From NCBI GenBank assembly GCA_015679605.1, contig JAAAVE010000541.1, forward strand, positions 6,410-17,257: DNA of 10,848 bases, written 5' to 3'. Shown here one piece after another: positions 7,601-10,848 of the stretch. The number at the start of each line of letters is the position of its first letter. The first letter of the stretch is position 1. Both the position numbers and the translations under genes were made by a program. The notes under the pieces were generated by a model that was not told the origin of the DNA, made no database searches, and saw only the letters and a program-made list of their open reading frames with translations. The DNA comes from Podila epigama (lineage: Eukaryota > Mortierellomycota > Mortierellomycetes > Mortierellales > Mortierellaceae).

Positions 7601-9430
7601 ACGAAGCGACTCATCAAGGTCCTTGGGGGAACCTTCCATGACAAGCTCCACACAATCGACACCAACCTGCTGATATCAAATGTACCATCAGGGCCAAAGT
7701 ATAACTTTATGTCGAGCAGCAATCGACCTATCGTGACATTTGCCTGGTTAGAGGCATGCGTACTTGAGGTAATACATCCATAAACTTGAATATTTCCCAC
7801 GCAGTGTAGGATGTCCGTCTTTGATAACCTGTTGGAATTAATATTTTTTTTCGTGATATTTTGCGTTGCTTAGGGCGAGTTATTACCATATGAAAAGTTC
7901 TTTCTCACAAAGAACATCAACAGTGAAAATGGATCGAAGCTCGGTGTCAAGATCAAGACAGAGTACCTTCAGCCAACGCAGTATGGCAGTCAAAATAGTA
8001 CGCAGGCTATGCTACCAACACTGGAGAATTATGATGCGGACGAATCTATTGTACCTTCGGACACACCTCTCAGTGGATATACGATATGGATCCCTACCAG
8101 GATATCAGGCAATCATAGAGAGCTTTGTGATCTTGTCACTGAACTAGGTGGGCGGGTGGTGACCAGCTTTCATTCTTCGGCAACGCATCTGGTGCAGAAA
8201 GGCAAGGCTGACAAGTCGACTGTCAGGGATTCGAGACTGGCACAAAAGGAACGGATAAAGGTGGTTTCCCCATCTTGGCTTTATCAGTGTAAGGAGTCTA
8301 AAACTCTAGTCGACGAGGCACTTCATGATGTAGTATATGACGAGTATTCGACAATTGTGCAAAGTCGGCCAAGTACGAGGTCCACTCTGCCGCGAGAATC
8401 ACCTGGGCCGGTGACGCGTCTTGGTACGTCCAGGAGTACAGGCAACATTGGTTCTGGCGTGAGGTCGCCTGGTGCACCGATTCCGAAACGGGCATCGACC
8501 ATTTCTTCCATGCCTGTAAGTTACAGTGATCTTATATCAACGCAGACTTTCCAAGGCACCTCAGCAGGAGCTACGAGCGCCATGTTTGCAGACTCGGTCA
8601 ACTCGTCCATGGCCATGTCCTCTTTTGCGTCTGCCAACACGAGCATTGATATGACAAGCGCGGATCTGTCCATGGCTGAAGCCAATTTGCCTGATTACAG
8701 TGATGGTGTTTGGCGCCCTATAACGGTACCAGCGCCAGAAAGGTCAGGTCCAAGGAAAAGGCCACGGAGGGTTGCTCAAAAGGTGGAAGAAGAAAGCAGC
8801 ACCACGCCAACTTTGTCAGGCCCTAGTGAGGCGACGACACCAGGCGAACCTATGACTATTCCAGAGGACTTTTTTGACCATTCGGCAAAGTATGGAGAGG
8901 GAGCCGTCTATTGGGATGATGTTGAAGGCCGCGAGAGGAAGAGGGCTCTTTTGGAATCACTTGGATACAAGATGCCATCAAGGAGCACCACGTCAGACGA
9001 TGCCAGTACGTCTTGGACTTTTTCTTCTTATTTTTCTTTGTTTCCTTGTTCATGCTCATTTCATTTTCTTTTTGCTAACATCTTTTTCAACTTTGATGAT
9101 GAATTTGTTTGCGCGCTTATTATAGTTCCTCGACAAGACCCATCGACGTATTTTTTCCTTTTTACGGGGATTGTGGTTCAGGATCGCCATCGGTTCCGAG
9201 ATACAATCCGAGAATTGGGAGGGACGTTACTAGAGGATGTGACGATGGACCATGATGAGTGGCGGTCAAAGTGCACGCATCTGGTGACAGCTGGCAAGAA
9301 CCCTGCACGGACGATGAAGCTTGTGATTGCGCAAGAGTGTCAAGCACATATTGTGAGCAAAGGGTTCATGATTGCATCGGCAGAACAGGGCTATTTCGTA
9401 GATGAAGAACCATACAAGGTGTTTTCATAG
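4680..9430 (+). CDS. TOPBP1: TopBP1/Rad4(Cut5)/Dpb11-like seven-BRCT checkpoint and replication scaffold, 12 exons, 1160 aa
   Basis: Nuclear scaffold that reads phosphorylated partners in replication initiation and ATR-type checkpoint signalling. Exons: 4680-4853, 5032-5139, 5258-5353, 5461-5527, 5622-5807, 5933-5974, 6070-6331, 6463-7206, 7307-7443, 7539-7768, 7874-9005, 9126-9430. All introns are GT..AG and all phases match. BRCT repeats, by eye: BRCT1 44-126 (Trp108), BRCT2 136-225 (Trp202), BRCT3 257-350 (Trp331), BRCT4 507-595 (Trp577), BRCT5 606-697 (Trp675), BRCT6 744-835 (Trp817) and BRCT7 1067-1157. The THLV core and phosphate-binding Lys before an aromatic residue are visible as TKY (Lys92), GKKY (Lys186) and GPKY (Lys659); BRCT7 has RTMK (Lys1124). 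Residues 1-43 are a Ser/Thr/Lys/Gln-rich tail with no BRCT0. Linkers 353-505 and 840-1060 are Ser/Thr/Pro-rich; the second holds a basic NLS-like PRKRPRR (about 975-981) and aromatic motifs VWRPI and YWDD. No BRCT8 follows. The last exon is uncertain (see findings). Exact boundaries come from consensus and frame only. Confidence 0.93.
9006..9125 (+). other. Intron 11 of TopBP1-like gene, frame-preserving and stop-free (120 nt)
   Basis: Donor GTACGT after GCCA, acceptor TTATAG before TTCCTCGA; phase 1. The donor matches that of intron 7 (CA then GTACGT). The intron is a multiple of three and has no in-frame stop, so retention would add 40 mostly hydrophobic, Phe/Ser-rich residues just before BRCT7. 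Splicing is favoured because the insert is T-rich, unlike its flanks, and carries clean splice signals. Confidence 0.8.
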
Positions 9431-9670
9431 AACATGCTTTCTTTTTTTCCGTCTTTTGACTAACTCTTCAGTTTTTGGCTCAGTCTGGATGAATGCAGTT
9501 TGATATGTTCTTGAGGTGAATTGGATCGACCATGTCTCCTCTTACCTTACAAGGGGGGAAGACCAAAAAAAAGGGGGGAAGAGATGAGAGATGGAGTAGA
9601 AAAGACAACGTGGTTTTTGAATCCCCTTTTGATGCATGCATTGCCACGAGAAAAGGTAGAGAAGGATGGA

Positions 9671-9706
9671 TGGGACGCATGGGACGCTTGGGACGCATGG
9701 GACGGA
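9671..9706. repeat. Four tandem 9-bp units, consensus TGGGACGCA
   Basis: TGGGACGCA, TGGGACGCT, TGGGACGCA, TGGGACGGA, followed by CGGACG. It is preceded by GGATGGA, which looks like a degenerate half-unit. The 9-bp period keeps all frames open, which explains the spurious WDAWDAWDA and MGRMGRLGR translations here. Confidence 0.8.
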
Positions 9707-9803
9707 CGGACGTGAGTGGGAGAAATACGGAAATCAAACATCCGTTGGGTTGATCTCTTGTCTTTTTTTTTTTCTTTTTTCTTTCTGTCAGCAGACACAG
9801 ACG

Positions 9804-9840
9804 CTCTCTCTCTCTTCTCTTTTTCTTTTCTTTTCTTTTC
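9804..9840 (+). repeat. CT dinucleotide run followed by four TTTTC units
   Basis: A CTCTCTCTCTCT run leads into four perfect TTTTC repeats at 9821-9840, ending about 117 bp upstream of the TspO-like ATG. Pyrimidine-rich stretches are frequent just upstream of transcription starts in filamentous fungi, so this may be the core promoter of that gene. The role is inferred from position. Confidence 0.5.
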
Positions 9841-9957
9841 CCCACTATCTCATCCGCTCCCCACAAACCCTTCACCTTCACTCCCGCTCCCACACATATT
9901 CAGACCCCAACACAATAACGCAACAAAAACTAATCCTATCCCATTCCATTCCAAGAA

Positions 9958-10772
9958 ATGCCCATTGATTTAAATCATTGGCCATCCAAGGTCGCCAATG
10001 TCGTTGTTTATGTCGCTCTACTTTCAGGAAATCTGTATTCGACATTTGGCACGGACAAGGATCAGGAAAGTCCATACCACAGTCAACATCAGTCTTATGT
10101 CACCCCAGCTGCATTCACCTTTTATGTGTGGATGCTGATCGACACCTTGCTTGGAGGTATGGTCATATACCAGTGGTTCACGGACAAGGTCTACCTGGCA
10201 ACATCGTGGCACTTTGTTGTCGCGTCCGTCATGAATGCTGCTTGGCTTGCATTATGGGTAAATGAAATGGATTTTTTTTTTCTTTTTTTTTCTTCGCTCT
10301 ACTCGCACTGTTCATCGCTACGGGAGCGGTCTCATTGATTTACTATGACTTGAAAAGGGAACATACGGCCGACACGCTGCTGGACGTTTTCTTTCTTCAT
10401 CTGCCCTTTTCATTATACCATGGTTGGGTCTTTGTCTTGATTGTTATCAACGTCTTTGCAGTGATTTCACCCGTACAGGAAAATGGGCCATCGACCTTCC
10501 AGTTGGTGTTGGCAGTAGTAGGACTTGGATTTGTGTCGTCGACAGTGATTGGATATATTGAGTACAAGCAAGGCGATGTGGCGGGAGCCCTGGTGTTGGC
10601 ATGGTATCTGTTTGGCGTGTTTGACCATCAGCAGGCGCCTGCGATTCATTGGACTGCACTTGGATTGGGTATTGGTGTGTCTGCCTACACGCTCAAGCCA
10701 TTCTTGTACCGGCTCGTGGGCCGGTCCACGGGCGGCGAAGGTGCCCCACTCTTGGGAAGAGAGGATGTTTAA
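9958..10772 (+). CDS. Tryptophan-rich sensory (TspO/MBR-related) membrane protein, frame broken at a T tract
   Basis: Predicted polytopic membrane protein of the larger, roughly eight-helix relatives of TspO/MBR; ligand and role are unknown in fungi. The ATG at 9958 (GAAATG) opens a frame with hydrophobic segments at about residues 11-29, 50-74 and 83-102. It includes TPAAFTFYVWMLIDTLLGG, which resembles the TPAxxAFxIWxxIYxxL signature, and MNAAWLALW. Coding then continues one frame away, with FALLALFIATGAVSLIYYDL, HLPFSLYHGWVFVLIVINVF, a helix near the TVIGYIEYKQGD segment, GALVLAWYLFGVF and a last helix before TLKPFLYRLVG, ending at TAA 10770-10772. The frames meet inside T10-C-T9 (10272-10291). 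Adding one T restores a single 271-codon frame, the expected family length. A GTAAAT donor-like string follows the Trp codon at 10258, but the first AG is at 10325-10326 and gives the wrong phase, so ordinary splicing does not repair it. An assembly indel is the simplest reading; a true pseudogene or frameshifting is possible. The C-terminal tail is soluble (EGAPLLGRED). Confidence 0.78.
10272..10291 (+). repeat. T10-C-T9 tract inside the TspO-like coding region
   Basis: Ten T, one C and nine T. Upstream, coding is in the frame of the ATG at 9958; downstream, it is in the frame one base earlier (a -1 relation). Phe-rich translation is tolerable here because the tract falls at the start of a membrane helix. 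Confidence 0.85.
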
Positions 10773-10848
10773 CACTTTTTGTTTTTCAGTATCTCATTTT
10801 TACCAACAACATACCCCACAATACAAACACGATTTTTTTTTTTTTTTT
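10773..10848. other. 3' flank of TspO-like gene ending in poly-T
   Basis: T-rich sequence directly after the stop (CACTTTTTGTTTTTCAG), then ACAACATACCCCACAATACAAACACG and a run of about 15 T at the window end. No AATAAA is visible on the plus strand. Confidence 0.5.

Larger units (their letters stand above)
9431..9957. other. Intergenic region between TopBP1-like and TspO-like genes
   Basis: About 530 bp between two genes on the same strand; it should contain the 3' end of the first and the promoter of the second. It shows a branch/acceptor-like string GACTAAC..CTTCAG at 9458-9471 that could belong to an extra intron of the BRCT gene. It also has a 9-bp tandem repeat at 9671-9706, T-rich runs at 9762-9787 and CT plus TTTTC repeats at 9804-9840. 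No AATAAA is seen after the BRCT stop. The frames here translate low-complexity repeats and are not genes. Confidence 0.6.

Noticed and set aside
9480-9893. 137-codon minus-strand frame between the last two genes
   Set aside because: It is kept open by tandem repeats and A/T tracts; its translation is low-complexity Lys/Glu and repeated motif units.
10447-10775. Minus-strand frames of 70 and 102 codons under the TspO-like gene
   Set aside because: Antisense shadows; the plus strand carries clear membrane helices and family motifs.

Overview
This window looks like nuclear DNA from a filamentous, probably early-diverging fungus (Mucoromycota/Mortierellomycota-like). The evidence is two intron-rich protein genes with GT..AG introns mostly of 94-178 bp, long T/A homopolymers and pyrimidine tracts between and beside genes, and a checkpoint protein whose BRCT layout is closer to animal TopBP1 than to the four-BRCT proteins of ascomycete yeasts. 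The phylum is an inference; no rRNA or other marker is present.

Layout. (1) 1-313: 3' flank of the first gene, with a minus-strand AATAAA at the left edge. (2) 314-2191, minus strand: a complete three-exon guanine deaminase gene (456 aa) with all zinc ligands. (3) 2192-4679: about 2.5 kb with no convincing gene. It holds homopolymers, a GA-rich tract, two T-loop inverted repeats, some short GC3-rich minus-strand reading frames that may be relics or micro-ORFs, and the promoter of the next gene, including an MCB-type ACGCGT, a C11 run and a CACACACG repeat. (4) 4680-9430, plus strand: a twelve-exon gene for a 1160-aa TopBP1/Rad4(Cut5)/Dpb11-type scaffold with seven BRCT repeats arranged 1-2, 3, 4-5, 6, 7. 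(5) 9431-9957: intergenic, with a 9-bp tandem repeat and CT/TTTTC tracts. (6) 9958-10772, plus strand: a membrane protein of the tryptophan-rich sensory (TspO/MBR-related) family, split into two frames at a T10-C-T9 stretch. (7) 10773-10848: 3' flank ending in poly-T.

The three genes belong to unrelated processes: purine salvage/catabolism, replication initiation plus DNA-damage checkpoint, and membrane sensing or transport. There is no sign of a cluster, mobile element, CRISPR array or tRNA. I do not see an undescribed multi-gene system. The points most worth following are the frame break in the TspO-like gene, the seven-BRCT architecture with an uncertain last exon, a frame-preserving final intron, and the short GC3-rich minus-strand reading frames in the gene-poor stretch.
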